Below, one piece after another: positions 20,828 through 32,980 of a stretch of 64,000 bases of DNA. The notes below the pieces were generated by a model that did not search any database, had not been told where the DNA came from, and saw only the letters and a list, made by a program, of their open reading frames with translations. Made by a program: the position numbers and the translations under genes. Positions within the stretch are counted from its first letter, which is position 1. Each line of letters begins with the position of its first letter. Source of the stretch: Asparagopsis taxiformis. Lineage: Eukaryota > Rhodophyta > Florideophyceae > Bonnemaisoniales > Bonnemaisoniaceae. The DNA lies in the NCBI GenBank assembly GCA_030407315.1, contig JALQPE010000931.1, forward strand, positions 110,144 through 174,143, written 5' to 3'.

Positions 20828-23641
20828 ATGGCGCAAGACAACGAGTCGCTCCCCGGCCGGCTCCGAGCCGGCGCGCCTCCTGGTAACGAAACTGTGCCTA
20901 CGCCCCATGCTTCTCCGTCCAACGCGCGCGTTTCGATTCCTTTTCCGTCGAGCCCCGAGAGCCCTTATTACATGTCCATGGCGCAGGCCTGCTCCTCAAA
21001 CGCGGGCGCGCCGGCATCGTCGAGCGGACGCGGGGGTGACGGCGCTACGCTATCCGACGTCGTCGCGACCGTGGACGCTACCGTGACGCCAACTTCCGCG
21101 ACCGGGGCTCGCTCTGGCACTGGCATCCTTCTTCGTTCTGTTCCTCCGCCTGCGTCGGTTTCGCTTCCTTCGGCCGCGCAGAACGTTCCCGCTCCGGCGC
21201 CTCGCGTGCGATACGACGATCCCGTGGCGTTTCGCTTCCTTCCTCGCACGCTCCCGACTTGGTCGGAGCTAAGTCGCCTTCAGTTTTATCCGCGCCGCTT
21301 CCTCTGGGACCGCATTGCCGATGTCAACCGGTACACCGTGTTGCCTGGCCATCGAAACGCGCAGTCGGTGTGGGATGCGCGACGCGACGCTGCGCTTTGC
21401 GACCTGGCTGTACCGACGAACTTGCCTTGCGACGCGTATTTCTTGGAGGATGCGGCTGACGAGCGACTCGTGCGCCACCTGGCCAAACTTCGTACCATGC
21501 GCCGTGACGAATTTGTCCATATCGACCCTTGGGCGGCGGCGCCCAACGCTGGTTTCTTGTTAGACGGCGGCGTGCCGTGGAACGACGTCGACAACGAAGG
21601 CGACACCAGCGTGCCGTGGTTCCTTGAAGCGAGTATGCGGTCTGAATCGCGCCGCGAGTTACGCTTGCGTCAGTCGCGTGGTTATTTTCGAATTCCCGGA
21701 AGACCGCGTCGGCGCATTCTTCTCGCGCTACGATGCGCGTGACTGGCCCGAGGCTCCGAGTCGTTGTCCGTACCGCTCCCTTGTGTTTTCCACTACGCGC
21801 CATCGGTCTTGCTCGGTTTGAACGTCTCTGTCGAAACGCGCTCATATTTCTGGGCGATAGCCCTCAGCGAATGGGTCGTAATGGTCGCTGCCGCTTGGTT
21901 GCACGTTGCGTACGTCGAGCGGCGCATCTTGCGACTGAGCGACCAACTTATCGCGGGCATCGAACGTATCGGCGCATCGGCGGTTGTACGCGGCGGCACG
22001 TATTCAACGGCGCACCTAGAAAGCCTTCTACGGGAGCACCGCTCTTGCGCGTGGGGCGAGACTCCCGTCTTCGAAGTAGCGCCGGGCGTCGATCTCAGGG
22101 AGGGCGGTCAATGGATGCCTTGGAACGCAGAACGCGGCGCTGTCGATTGGTCGCATGGCGCGCTGGGCGTACATCGCCATACCGAAATTCCACACATCCT
22201 TCTGAAGTCCCCACGCAACCCGTCGCGCGAGGCGTTCGCGAACTTAGAGGCGGGCGACGTCGTGACTATCGATTCCGTGTTATCGGCGTTATCTTCCAAC
22301 GAGTTACACGTCATGCGCGCGACTGACTCGCGAGAGTACGCGCAGTACCTTGGCATGGCGGCGTTGTTAGCTATTGAGCGACGACGCTTCCGCGATGGTC
22401 GCTATTCACTATTCTCCAAGGCTCCTCGCGCGCCGATTGACGTCAATCAGCTCGACGCGGCGCTGCGCGCGGAATACGTCAAGGTTTATAACGAGTTGCA
22501 AGCGCTGAAAGGCGCGAACCGGACTTCGGACGATGCTACAGCGACGGGTGAGGTTGTGGCGTCCGGCGGGGCTGGTCCGAGCACGGCAATAGTCGCCGCA
22601 GAGGCAGGCGTATCGACGGACGAAGCGGGCGTTCGCGCGTTACGAAGACAGCTTTCCGCCGCCGAACGGGAGCGTGATGATGCCTTGTCGCGGGCCGCGG
22701 CGTCCGAACGGGCTCGTGAAGAAGTGGCGTCGCGTCTGGAATCGACCGAAAGGAGCCGCGACGAGGCCCTGTCGCGAGTGACCGTGGTAGCTCAAGCTCG
22801 TGACGACGCTCTGGCGCGCGTCGCAGAGGCAACCAAGATCCGCGCTGAGGCGTTAGCGTCGCAGCGTAAAGCCGAAAGGGCTCTTCAAGATGCGCGCGTA
22901 CATGACGAGGCGTTGGTGAGGAAGGCCGGCGAAGACGCGGCGCGGCTGGATCATCTTCGTCACGAAGTTCGGGTTCTTCAAGAACGCACGGCGGCGCATC
23001 AGGGCGAGGTCGACGGCAATCGGGCGATGATTACGGCGCTCCAAACTAAGTGCGAAGCTGCGAATGCGGCTCAAGAAACGGCGGAGCGTGCGCTTGCGGC
23101 TGCCAATGCTGGCCTTGCCAACGAGCGTAGGCGGGACGAAGGGCGGGTTGCGGCTGTACGTCGCGAATATCAGGCGCGCGAGAAGGAGACGGTCCGCCAG
23201 ATTCAAAACACTATCGAGCGCACGCATCGACTTGGCGCTACGCTGAGTGATATCATCGACTCGGTTCAGCGGTCGCCCGCCGTGTCGGATGAGATGGTCG
23301 CGTCTAACGGCGAGACGCAGTCGGTTAGCGGTTTACAGGAGGCGATGCAGGATGAAACGGCGTCCGGAGCGACATCGACGGCGCGGGGCGTTGGGGTGGG
23401 TCGCGGCGGCGCGCGTCCAATGACTCGTTCTCGCGCTGCGGGGGCTACGTCGGCGTCTCCTAGTATCCCGCCTTTGCGCCTCGGGGTGCAAGGCGGGCGC
23501 GTCGTCCGGGTGTTGAATCCCGAGCGTCGACGTGGTCACCAAGCAGACACAGCCTCAAGCCGTGCTCGCGCGCGCAATGCGGTGGGAAGCACTTCCAGTC
23601 GTCGTACGCGCCGCGACGACGACGCGCATGCGAATCCGTAG
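20828..23641 (+). CDS. Large antisense accessory gene of element 2 (coiled coil)
   Basis: From the ATG at 20828 (MAQDNESLPGRLRAGAPPGN) to the stop at 23641, 938 codons if read through. Frame 2 is used to about 21660, frame 0 from there to about 21780 (FFSRYDARDWPEAPSRCPYR), then frame 2 again: one +1 and one -1 shift that cancel. The N-terminal 110 residues are Ser/Ala-rich. A globular section follows (RYDDPVAFRFLPRTLPTWSE, YFWAIALSEWVVMVAAAWLH). Residues about 600-790 form a long coiled coil of Ala/Glu/Arg heptads (AAERERDDALSRAAASERAR). The tail is basic. No known family recognised. It runs against gag-pol, so it needs its own promoter upstream of 20828, close to the LTR. Confidence 0.55.
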
Positions 23642-25489
23642 TAGTTATCATCCGTACATTCCTCGCTGGCGTTCCACGCTACCTCAAATAAACGTATCCT
23701 TGCCTTTCCTGTTCTAAGTCGCCTTTCCTTCTGGGTACACGCCTTGTAGCTTCGCGTTTGCCTCGGCGCGCGGTCGAACATATGGGGCGGTTGTCGCGTC
23801 ATAATGGGCTTTGGCCGTCGCGGCGTGCGCGTCCAACGTTTGAGGCCGTGTTTGCTGGGTGATCACGTCGGCGCTCGGGGGACACGCGGACGACGACGTC
23901 CTACAGGCGCGTGCGAAGGTGGGGTGTGTATGCTGCAAAGTGCGAATGGGTGTACGGGGGTGAAAGAAGGGTTTGGGAGAGGACAGCGCGTCCGGGGGAA
24001 CTTTGTCGGGGCGTATGCGCTTCGTCGGTTCGTCGTACGCAGCGTCTTTCGTCGGCGGTTAGTCCGCAGCGCATTCGTCCGGCGCCATGGCAGGTGTTCG
24101 TTTGCGTCGCGTATTGGTTCCTCGCTAACGTGGTCGCTCTTTTGCTCGCTTCGGATGGACGCGGGTCGGTCGTGGCGCACGCAACTATCGCGTCTAAAAC
24201 GGGGCGGCTGGTGTTATTCGGAGGCTTATGCGGGATTACATCTTCTAGGAGCCTCTCCCGTCCATTTCGCTTCCGCTGGAGAGGGGTAAGCGTGCACGTG
24301 GGTGCCGCTATATTCCCAGTGGAGACCCGCGTCCTTCCAGGGGGTTGCGTCTTTCCACCAAGCTCGCGCGCCTCGCGGTAGTCGGCGTGTGTCGTCGCCC
24401 AATCAAAAGGCGACAGCAGGGGACGTTTCGTCACGGCGCGGGAGTAGGCTGGACGGCGGCGTAATGCGGCTGTCCCTTCTCCTAGTAATTTTCCAATGGG
24501 GCAATTTCCGTGGGACCGCTACACTGTTGACCAGCCGGGCCAGCCCCCACGCTTGGTTCCAACGTCGTTCCCCGTTTTCGCGCGAAAACTCATCGCTGAT
24601 TCCAGCTCGCTCCACCATTCAGGGTCAATAGGACATCCGCTGGTTACCAGACTCGTACAGGTTTCATGAAGCGTTCTAGAGCCCGGGTGCGGTGAGTCGG
24701 TAGGCGCGCGGCGGATCGTCAACGAAAATATCACAGCGTAGGCGTAGAACTCTTGCGTGGCGCGGCGAAAAACGGCGTGCGTGGCATTGCGAATTCCGAA
24801 CAGACGCGTGGCAGGTTGAGCGGGTTTTGAGGCCCTCTCCTTCCTTCCAGTGAGGGTGACCGTTGCCGATGCTTTCGTGTCGAAGAGCACCGGCTTTCGC
24901 ATAGCGAACGAGCGGCGCGCTGGGCCAACTGCTGCGTCTCCCGCGACGTGCATTAACGTCTCTTATGCGTTCTCCTTTTTCCTCGAGCAGTGCGGCCGCT
25001 AGGCTCGGGCGGCCTTACACGAAGGAGCGCCCATAGAGGCGGGTAAATGATGGGGGTGGCATAGGAGTCGCGTGTGCCCCTGTTGGGCGGTTGCGTGCGC
25101 GCTATTTGCACCTTCGCACGACGAACGGCGCCAGCTCACTCCGCGATTTGACGGGCTCAGGCTAGCTATGATTAGCATGACGCCCAAGCGGAACGCGGCG
25201 TGTTCGCTTGGCGTTGCGTGACGGGCAATTGCGTGGCGCCACGTTAACGGTTGCGCTTCCTGACGTCTTGCGCGTGCGCAATCGGTGGCGGTGGTAGCAG
25301 CGACATTCTCGCGCGATACGGTTAACTGCGGACGCCCTCGGCGCTGGCCGCAGCGTTTCGATGATGTGTCGGTGCGTGTAGCTATCTACGCACTCGGGCT
25401 TTCCGTGGGGCGTGGCCCACTTAGTCGATAGTCGGCGTAGACGGATGCCTTAGTTCGCGCGTCCGCCGAGCCCGGCGGCATTTCGGGAG
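23642..25489. other. Non-coding tract of element 2
   Basis: About 1.85 kb between the antisense gene and the pol 3' end. ORFs on both strands here are CGCG-rich frame shadows without recognisable motifs. Confidence 0.5.
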
Positions 25490-26041
25490 TTAGTTACGTG
25501 GCGGGTGGCGCTTCGTCCTTTTGTCCGCTAATCTCGCGCTCGCTCGGCGGGGCGGCGTTCGTCGCGGCGCTGTGACGCGTGTCGTTTCGGGGGCGGGGTT
25601 TTTCACTGGGAGCTTCCGGCGGTTGCGCGGCACTTCAGGGTTGGCTTCGGTGACCTGCCCGGCGGTATTAGACGCTACTCGCTTCAACTCCTTGCGAAAG
25701 CGTGCGACGATTGGCGCGGGTAGTGAGCGCATGGGCTCCCAAGTGTCGTCGCGCGGTGAATATCCCTTCCATCGCACACGAAAGACTGCCTCTCCAGCGT
25801 CGTCGATGCCTTCGGCCATCAGCTTGTCGATCATAAATTCACGCGTTCCGTACCCGGCTTCCGGGTTAACCTTGCGCGCGTCGTCGAATTCGTGCTCGTC
25901 CACTCGCGGCGCATCGTTCGCTTCTTCCGTATTGGTATAGCCTTCTGCGCTGTCAGGCACGACGGGTGCGTGCGACGCGGGGCGAGGGGCGAGGCGGATG
26001 CGGTCAGAACTGACCAGCTCGGGCACACCATCTATCACGAT
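25490..26041 (-). pseudogene. Element 2 pol 3' end: chromodomain
   Basis: Continues in the same frame as the integrase after a TAA at 26042-26044. Reads IVIDGVPELVSSDRIRLAP, an acidic linker, then a chromodomain (REFMIDKLMAEGIDDAGEAV, FRVRWKGYSPRDDTWEP) with the aromatic residues of the class, and a basic Pro/Arg-rich tail. There is no ATG near the start, so it belongs to the polyprotein; the TAA is most simply a nonsense mutation. Confidence 0.8.
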
Positions 26042-27262
26042 TTAGTAGGTATGGTCGCGGCAACTTATTACGGGAAAGGGGCTTGAGACAGGGTAGTCCA
26101 ATTTCGACGCGCGCGTACCCTCATCTCGCTGCGCTTGCGTCGTCGCTCCCGCGCGCGTGTCCAGATATACTTGGTCACCAACCTTGAAACCTTTGTTCAC
26201 CGTGCGTACGCTGCGGTCGAAGTCGCGCTTGTATCTTGCTTGCGCCTTCTTCAACGCATTCGCCGCGCGCGCGTACGCTTCCGATAGTCGCGCGAGGAAC
26301 TCCATGCGAAGGAACGGCGTGCTGCGGATAGTGTCCACTTGTTCCGTGCCCAACGATACAGGGTAGCGCGTGAGTGTCAATTCGAATGGCGACGTATTCG
26401 TCGAGCGGTGTATCGCGCGATTGTAGGCATACGCTAGCGCATCCAAATGCTCCTCCCAATCCTTTCGCTCTTCGTCGACGTAGTGGCGTAACATCGCGAC
26501 GATTGTGCGGTTCATGCGCTCGACTTGTCCATTCGATTGTGGATGGTACGTCGTCGTGAAGATGTTTCGCGTTCCCATCAGCGCACATGTTTCTTGAAAA
26601 AACTTCGAGCGAAACTGCGGTCCGTTGTCAGAAAGCAGCGTGCGTGGCGGTCCAGATACGAAAACCCAGTCTCGGCAAAATGCTTTCGCGACGGCGAGTG
26701 CGGATACGCGTCCGAGCGCGATAAGTCGGCAAAGCTTGCTATAGCGGTCTGCTATTACGAGTACGAAGCGGCGTTGGCGTGGCGTCTCGGGCAACGGACC
26801 CAGTATATCTATGGCGACGTCCTCGAGCGGGCGCGTCGCGGGGAATAGCTTCAGGGCGTTCGTATGGCGATATTGCGTAACGCGGTTGCGTGCGCACGCG
26901 TCGCACTGTCTCACCGTGGTATAGACGTCTACGCTCATCATCGGCCAGTAGTACGCGCGTCGGATTGCGTCATACATGCGTCGCGCGCCCGGGTGTCCTG
27001 CGGTTACCGCGTAGTGGTTAGCTCGCAAAATGCGCCCCTTTATGGTTTCGGGCACGACTATCTGCGTAGCATCATCGAGCAGAGCGGTCCTCATGAGAAT
27101 CCCATCGGGGGACAGGTGAAAACGCGATTGCGGCGCGGTCTCGACGTCGCGTTTTGCGTTCTGGCAGAACTCGTCCGTAGCCTGCTCGCGTATCCACTCG
27201 TCAGCGGATACGGGTGGTTCGATACATGCTCGAGATGTCAGCAGACAATCCAGGCTAGGATA
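26042..27262 (-). pseudogene. Element 2 pol: integrase
   Basis: Same frame as RNase H but cut off by TAG at 27263-27265; the frame is open right after that stop (LDCLLTSRACIEPPVSADEW). It has the HHCC finger (HYAVTAGHPGARRMYDAIR, CDACARNR), the core motifs AIDILGPL, LLSDNGPQF and NGQVERMNRT, and a C-terminal GDQVYLDTRAG stretch. It ends at TAA 26042 just before the chromodomain. All catalytic residues expected of the family are present; only the flanking stops disable it. Confidence 0.82.
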
Positions 27263-28023
27263 CTATTCGGGGTAGTCGCATAGTAGCGCGGCGTTGGTTC
27301 GAGCGTGGGCGTCCGCGTGCGGTTCGACGATGTTCGCGGCGTCGAAGCAGGGTATCTCGTCCGGTATTTCCGTTTCGTCGCTGCTTCGCGTGGCCATTCG
27401 CGAGAGCGCGTCGGCGATAACATGGCGTTTACCCTTCTTGTATTCGACATCGAATTCGAACTCGGCGAGTCGCAGCCGCCAGCGCGCGAGTCGTCCTTCC
27501 GCGGAGGTCATATTTAGGATCCAGCGCAGCGAATTATGGTCCGTGCGAACCGTGAACTTCCGTCCTTCTAGATATGCGCGAAGTAGTAACACATCCCATA
27601 CCACTGCGAGGCATTCGCGTTCCGTCGTCGAATAATTACGCTCCGCGTCGTTAAGCGTGCGCGACCAGTATCCGACTGGATGTAATACGTCGTCGTCTGC
27701 GTCTAGCTGTAGTAGCGCGCATCCGACTTGGCCTTGCGACGCGTCGGTGTCGAGCACATACGGGTGCCCTTCGCGTGGCAGACGGAGGATAGGCGGAGAT
27801 AGCATCGCTTGTCGCAATGATTCGAACGCGCGCGTTTGCTCCGGCGTCGGCGCGGGTAAGCTGTCTCCTTGGTCCTTCTTCAACAGCTGCGTAAGCGGGG
27901 AGGCTATGAACGCGAATTTCTCGACGAATCGGCGATATACGTTGCACGTCCCCAGGAAGCTGCGCAGTTGCGTTTTCGTCGTCGGGTACGTCGCATCGCG
28001 CAGTGCGTCGCATTTCGTCGTTG
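27263..28023 (-). pseudogene. Element 2 pol: end of RT connection and RNase H
   Basis: Begins right after the inserted solo LTR with VPTTKCDALRDATYPTTKTQ and continues through YRRFVEKF, the RNase H motifs (VLDTDASQGQVGCALLQLD, TERECLAVVWDV, VRTDHNSLRW) and a tether VIADALSRMATRSS, ending in TAG at 27263. Removing the LTR and one 5-bp duplication (661 bp) brings it into frame with the RT segment at 28685-30380. The 28024-28189 part of the longer ORF is LTR sequence and not pol. Confidence 0.82.
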
Positions 28024-28028
28024 GCACG

Positions 28029-28684
28029 TGTGGAACTACGTTAGTTCTAGAAGTAGCTGGTACGAGCCACGGACACGCTGTCCTTAACGAAACGAATGAA
28101 CAGTCCACCCGCTGGTGTTTGACTGTATTGGTAGGTAGAAAGGTAGAGTAGAGGGTTAGCGAGTAGACACGAGCGTCACGACGCAACAATCCACGCGAGG
28201 ATTACGTTCAATAAACGAGGTGGCACGTCACCGGGCGCTCTCAACCAAGCCCGTAGGCACTACACGCAATCAGCCTCACGTGCGGCGATGGGTAGGGAGT
28301 ACGCAGCTCGACGGAGACGAGGCCTCGTTAGGCAAAACGTAAACGTAACGTAGAAGTCAGTCGTAGACCAGAGCCGTTGCTCGTTCGATAATTGTCCCCT
28401 TTCCCTCCCGCACGATGCCAATACCTATATAGCCACGATGGCATCGCTTTACAGTGTAAACACTGCTCGTAACGTCCCCGAATGGGAAAGGACCTTGTGG
28501 GTCGCACGTAGGGACCCGTTGGTCCGTTGGCCGTTGCCAGTACGTTCGTTGCACACGTGTGCCGGTTGCGCGCGCGCATGCGCCAGCAATGTTCGTGCGT
28601 TGCTGTCGCCGGTCGTGTCCGCCGAAATTCGAATTCCGCGGAAAACGTAAATATTTGCAATTCGGAATTGCCTGGTATACTACA
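28029..28684 (-). repeat. Solo LTR of the element 3 family inserted in element 2 pol
   Basis: 656 bp, TG...CA, flanked by GCACG at 28024-28028 and 28685-28689, so a true insertion reduced to one LTR by recombination. It is the reverse complement relative of 33903-34566, with which it shares the GGCTATATAGG box and most of its length. The host pol frame is intact on both sides. Confidence 0.93.
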
Positions 28685-30424
28685 GCACGGATAGCTTTCC
28701 AGGCGAAATAGTATGTCCCAGGTAGTCTACCGAGCGCTTGAAGAACTCAGTCTTCGCGAATTTAAGCGAAACGCCAGCGCGTCCGAGGATTCCCAGTATC
28801 TCGTCGACGTGATGCACGTGCACATTTACGTCGGCGGAGAAGATGATTACGTCATCCAAGTAGACAAGGCAATGCTGCCATTTCACGTTCGCGAGCAAGA
28901 TATCGAGCGCGCGCTGAAACGTCGCGGGCGCGTTCGAAAGTCCAAAGGGCATGCGGCGGAAACGATACGTACCAACGTGCGACGTAAACGTAGTCTTATC
29001 GCGGTCGGCGTGCGCTACTGGGATCTGCCAGTATCCCGAGTTGCAGTCCAACGTGGTGAAAACCGTCGCGTTACCGAGCGAGTCGACGCAATCGTCCATG
29101 CGCGGGATCGGATACGCGTCCTTTACGATAGCGGCGTTTAGGCGGCGGTAGTCGATGCAGAAGCGGGAAGTCCCGTCCTTCTTGGGTACGACTACGACCG
29201 GGCTTGCCCATTCCGACGTAGCAGGTTCGATTACTCCAGCGCGGAGCATCTTCTCCACTTGCGTACGGATAATTTCGCGCGACGCGTGTCCGGCGCGGTA
29301 CGGCGGTTGGTTGACGGGGGTCGCCCCCGGAACTAATTCGATACGGTGTTCCGTCGCGTGGATGGCTCCGAGCGTGCCATTCCACATGCGCTCGTGCTTT
29401 CGCAGCATTTCGATAATTTGGGTGTGTAGGTCGTCGTCTACTCGCTCATCGCGTAGCGTCGCGCGTAGTAGATCTTCCCAGTGCGGTGTCGCGTTCGCAA
29501 TTCCGTCGGCTTCGCACGGTTCCGGCGGGCTCGTAGCGTTACGTTGCGCCGTATCGTCGGGCGGTCGGTCTTGCGGGGTCGGTGCTTCTTGTCCAACTTG
29601 TAGGCAGCCTACGGGGTTGGGCACTGCGGCGCCCACCTTCATGCCTTTGGGCGATACCTGTAGGCGGGTGCCGGCGTTGTGCACATGCACACTGAAGGGC
29701 ACGTTCCTTTTAACCTGCGTTTCACCATTGGATAGATGAAGCGACTTCTGCCCGTAGAGGTTGGTCGCGGGTATCGTAATGCAGCGTCCGTCAGCGCCCG
29801 TGGTGACTTCGATAGCTCGCGTCGCGTGCGGCGGAATCGACGTGCGACGCGCGACGCGGATTGGTGCGAAATCTGCAGGTTGGGTAGTCTTGGGAGTCGG
29901 TGCTCGGCGCGGTCTCGTCGCCGTGCGCGGGAGCATCGGAACGTGGTCCCCATAGCGGGTTCGCAACGCGCGCTGCGGCCCAGTATAGATCATCCGAAGC
30001 ACACGGTCGATGAAGTCTGCTCCCAGAATGCAAGAGACGGATAAGCGCGGCATCACCAGGAAAGTTTGAAGGTGCGCGCGGGCACCTAGAAGAACGCTAA
30101 GTCGCAACGACGCGTTCGGCGCGAGGCGTCGTCTATTCGCGTCGATAATCGCGCAGCGCAGCGTCGGCGGCGTAGCGTGGCGCTTCCAATCAGCACCTAG
30201 TACGTTCTCGCGAATGAGGCTCGGGCCCGCGCCGGTATCAAGCACAGCGGTCACCGCGGTGGCCGTGCGTAGATTATATCCGACGCGAATCTCGAGTTTG
30301 TAGTTCGCGGTAGGGGTCTGAAACAGGACCACTGTTTCGGGTGGTAACGGAGGCGGTCTTTCGCGCGGCGGTTGCGTCACCGCACGTGGCGTGTCAGTTG
30401 AGTGGAGAGGAGTCGGCCCACCCG
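28685..30424 (-). pseudogene. Element 2 pol: protease and RT, split by solo LTR
   Basis: Open frame with no ATG at its head; first possible start is a GTG at 30380, and the frame overlaps the gag end in the -1 phase. The protease shows VLDTGAGPSLIRENVLG and a conserved CILGADFIDR. RT shows GVIEPATSEWASPVVVVPKK, FCIDYRRLN, TTLDCNSGYWQIPV, GTYRFRRMPFGLSNAPATF and YLDDVIIFS, so every RT motif is intact. It stops three bases into the inserted LTR; without that LTR it would continue into RNase H. Confidence 0.85.
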
Positions 30425-31156
30425 CTACGACTCCTCGTAGGCGTTTCCCGGGTCTTCTGCGAAGCGAACCGAGTGGGGCGTGAGCTGCTCGCCGTCGTGC
30501 GCGTCGTCTTCGCGCGTGCGTTCGCTTTCGCGCTCGCGTGTGTCCTCGTCCGCGGAAACTTCGAAAACCTGAACGTTACGCTGCAGGTTCAGTTCTTCGG
30601 ACGTTAGGCGCGCGTGGCTATGCATCTCGCGAATCGCGGCCTGTTGCTCGGATGAGAGCAGCGGGCAACTCACCATGGGATGCCCGAACTTTCGGCATAC
30701 CAGACAGCGGAACGCCGCTGTGCGAGACGTGTCGGCCGGTGCCGTCTGTCTCACGATAGGCGGTGGGTAAGTTGCGCGCGGTATGTGCGCCGTGTACGGT
30801 CCCGTGCGTTCGCGTTCTCGGTCGTCGTTATGCGCAAAGCGGCGCGAGCGGTCCGCGGGCGAGGCGTCGCGAGAGCGTGGCGTGCGATAATTCGACGAAG
30901 GGGTGCCGAGCGAGGTTGGACTTCGCATGGGGCTCGGGGTCGAGAACTTCCGTTCGCGCGGAGCGTGCGGCGTCGCGGCGGAGGTTGAGACGTTTGGCGA
31001 TGAGAAGCCTGATGGCGGGGTGTGCCCCACGGTCAGTGCCTGCAGCGTCGGTGTCTCGTCCTCTTCCACGTAGAGCGCAGGAGTTCGCCGTAATAGCGGT
31101 CGCGCGCTCGTCGTCGGCGTCATCGCTCGGTGCGTGTCCCCGTGGCTCTGCGCCAT
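30425..31156 (-). pseudogene. Element 2 gag, C-terminal part with zinc knuckle
   Basis: 243 residues from the ATG at 31154-31156, rich in Arg, Ser and Thr, with one CCHC knuckle (CLVCRKFGHPMVSC) near residue 157 and an acidic C-terminus. It is the continuation of the gag core upstream. The frame joining them is open upstream of this ATG except for one TAA near 31180 (DPRR, stop, TFRELVS), and the core is one frame off, so gag carries both a nonsense change and a frameshift. Confidence 0.75.
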
Positions 31157-31161
31157 AGAGA

Positions 31162-32403
31162 CTAGCTCTCGAAAGGTTTATCGACGCGGGTCGCGAGATA
31201 GCGCGACCCGCACGAGGTGTTGCGCATAGGGTCGTAGACCATCGACGAAAATAGAAACAAGCGTTCGCTCGCTAAACGCATCGCCGCAGCGCAGCGCGCG
31301 GCGTCGCGGCGTCGTAGTCTCGTAGCGAATTGCGTTTCGGTTTCCTTCGGGTCTTGCGTTTGTTGCGCTACGTCACGATACGCTTGCGCGACGTCGCCTT
31401 TGCGCGCATAGGTCAGCAGGAGCCACTGAACGGCTTCCGCGTAGCACGTAGTCGAGTCGACGCCCGCGCGAGCTCCTCGGAACGTTCGTCCCACGTACGT
31501 TTGGAACGTGTCGCGCGCCTCTTCGGCCAGGAAATACTTGAGAATCGGCAGCGCCGCGCCTTCGGATACGCCGGTGTCGTCGCATGCGCTCTTGAAATAC
31601 TTCAGGAACGATAGCACGGCGATTCCGTCAGCGCCCGTGAAATTCTCTCCTTGCATCGAATGGCGCACCATTTTCGCGGTGTTAGCCAATTCGCTCGCAA
31701 TTGCTCGGTTAAACGCGCAGTACGTATTACGCAAGCGATACGTGCGATACGAAAGCGCGCGCGTGAACAGCTCGTTCAACGGCTGGATCTCTACCAGCCC
31801 GGGATGCGCGGGTCCATCGTCGCTATCCGAACGCGATTGGTCGTCGAATGACAGGTCCTGGCGCGCCAGTTCCAGCCATCCTTCGGGGTCCGCGTTGCGC
31901 GCGTAGTTCGTAGGGGTCGCGCGCGCTGCGGTTCGCGCTCGGTTTTCGCGCGCAGCGATGTTCGCGCGTTCAATATTGTGCTCCTCGCGGGAGTCCATCG
32001 TAGTGACGATTAGTTTGTGCACTTGCGCCCTCATCTGAGCCGTCAATCCACGTGATTGGCCTTTGATAGCGCGGTCCACCGCAGCTCGTACTTCAGCCTG
32101 GAGCATGCATTGGAACGTAGGGTCGTCCACTACTTGTCGAACCAAGCTCGGAAGCGTTGCGGACGGCGTAGCGTGCACGTCGGAAACGCGGAACTCGGCC
32201 TCGCGCTTCGTTGCGGCGCCATCGTCGGACGTTTGCGCGTCTTCATCGATGCTCGCGAGCGCTTGCGTCGGTAACGGCGGCCAGGGGGAAGCGGTAGGGT
32301 CAGGGATATGTGAAGCGACCAGTGCGTCGACTGCGTGCGTTTGCGACGCGACTAGCGGCGGTTCGGTCGGCGCGTTCGATCGCTCGGGCGCGGATGGATC
32401 CAT
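31162..32403 (-). pseudogene. Element 2 gag, N-terminal and core part
   Basis: From the ATG at 32401-32403. The N-terminal half is acidic and Ala-rich. Next comes the gag core: NLFTRALSYRTYRL-like, FTGADGIAVLSFLKYFKSAC, GVSEGAALPILKYFLAEEAR, QTQDPKETETQFATRLRRRD. These match the element 1 gag block by block. The last 30 residues (SMVYDPMRNTSCGSRY) are out of frame; the shifted frame reads VDGLRP, the normal continuation. The product would lack the zinc knuckle. Confidence 0.75.
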
Positions 32404-32960
32404 CGGCGCGGTTGCGTTCGAACGTCGCCTAGGGAAAAGGGAAAAAGGGATGATGGGGAAGGAGAAAGGGGAATTCGGCGCGCGTCAAAATCTCGCGTCG
32501 GCGCGTCGAAAAATTGGCAAGTAAAAAGGGAAGCGCTTCCCGAAAATTGTCTGCGTATCGGGCGCGCGTAGTAAGGGTGAGGGGACGAGTCCGCTCGCAG
32601 GAGGGCTTCTTCCTCGCTCGGAACGCGCAAAGACGGGTCTCGATCGTCCGCGAACCCAGTATTTTCGGCACCGCCGAACCCGCGTTAGGGTTGCGAACTA
32701 GCGCGCGCACGCGCTGCGTCTTCGATCGCGTCGTTCCGCGCTGCGAACCGTCGTAGTAGAGATAGGGTAGTTGTACAAACCAGAGAGGCTATAGCACCGC
32801 TTCCGGGATAGCGATACGCGCGCACGCGTCAATCGCCCTCGCTGTCGCGCACGACGAACGGAGAAAGGGGAAATTAGAGTAAGCGATAGGTTTTGGCGTC
32901 CCGTGTTTTCCCCAAGCGGAGTTTCTGTGCTTCGCTGAGTTCACTCGTCGGTTCGCCCAA
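32404..32960 (-). other. Leader of element 2 between primer-binding site and gag
   Basis: About 0.56 kb with no convincing ORF. It contains GGGAAAAAGGG-type purine stretches and CGCG-rich sequence. Confidence 0.5.
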
Positions 32961-32978
32961 TTCTAGGTCGAGAGACCA
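32961..32978 (-). promoter_or_regulatory. Primer-binding site of element 2
   Basis: Two bases inside the 5' LTR the minus strand reads TGGTCTCTCGACCTAGAA, the same site as in element 1. Confidence 0.65.
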
Positions 32979-32980
32979 GT

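Noticed and set aside
23804..24953. Several overlapping ORFs of 100-180 codons on both strands in element 2
   Set aside because: CGCG-rich sequence keeps many frames open; the translations are Arg/Ala/Ser mixtures with no motifs and overlap each other.
28024..28189. N-terminal 55 codons of the ORF that holds element 2 RNase H
   Set aside because: This part is translation of the inserted solo LTR and not pol; the pol segment begins at 28023.
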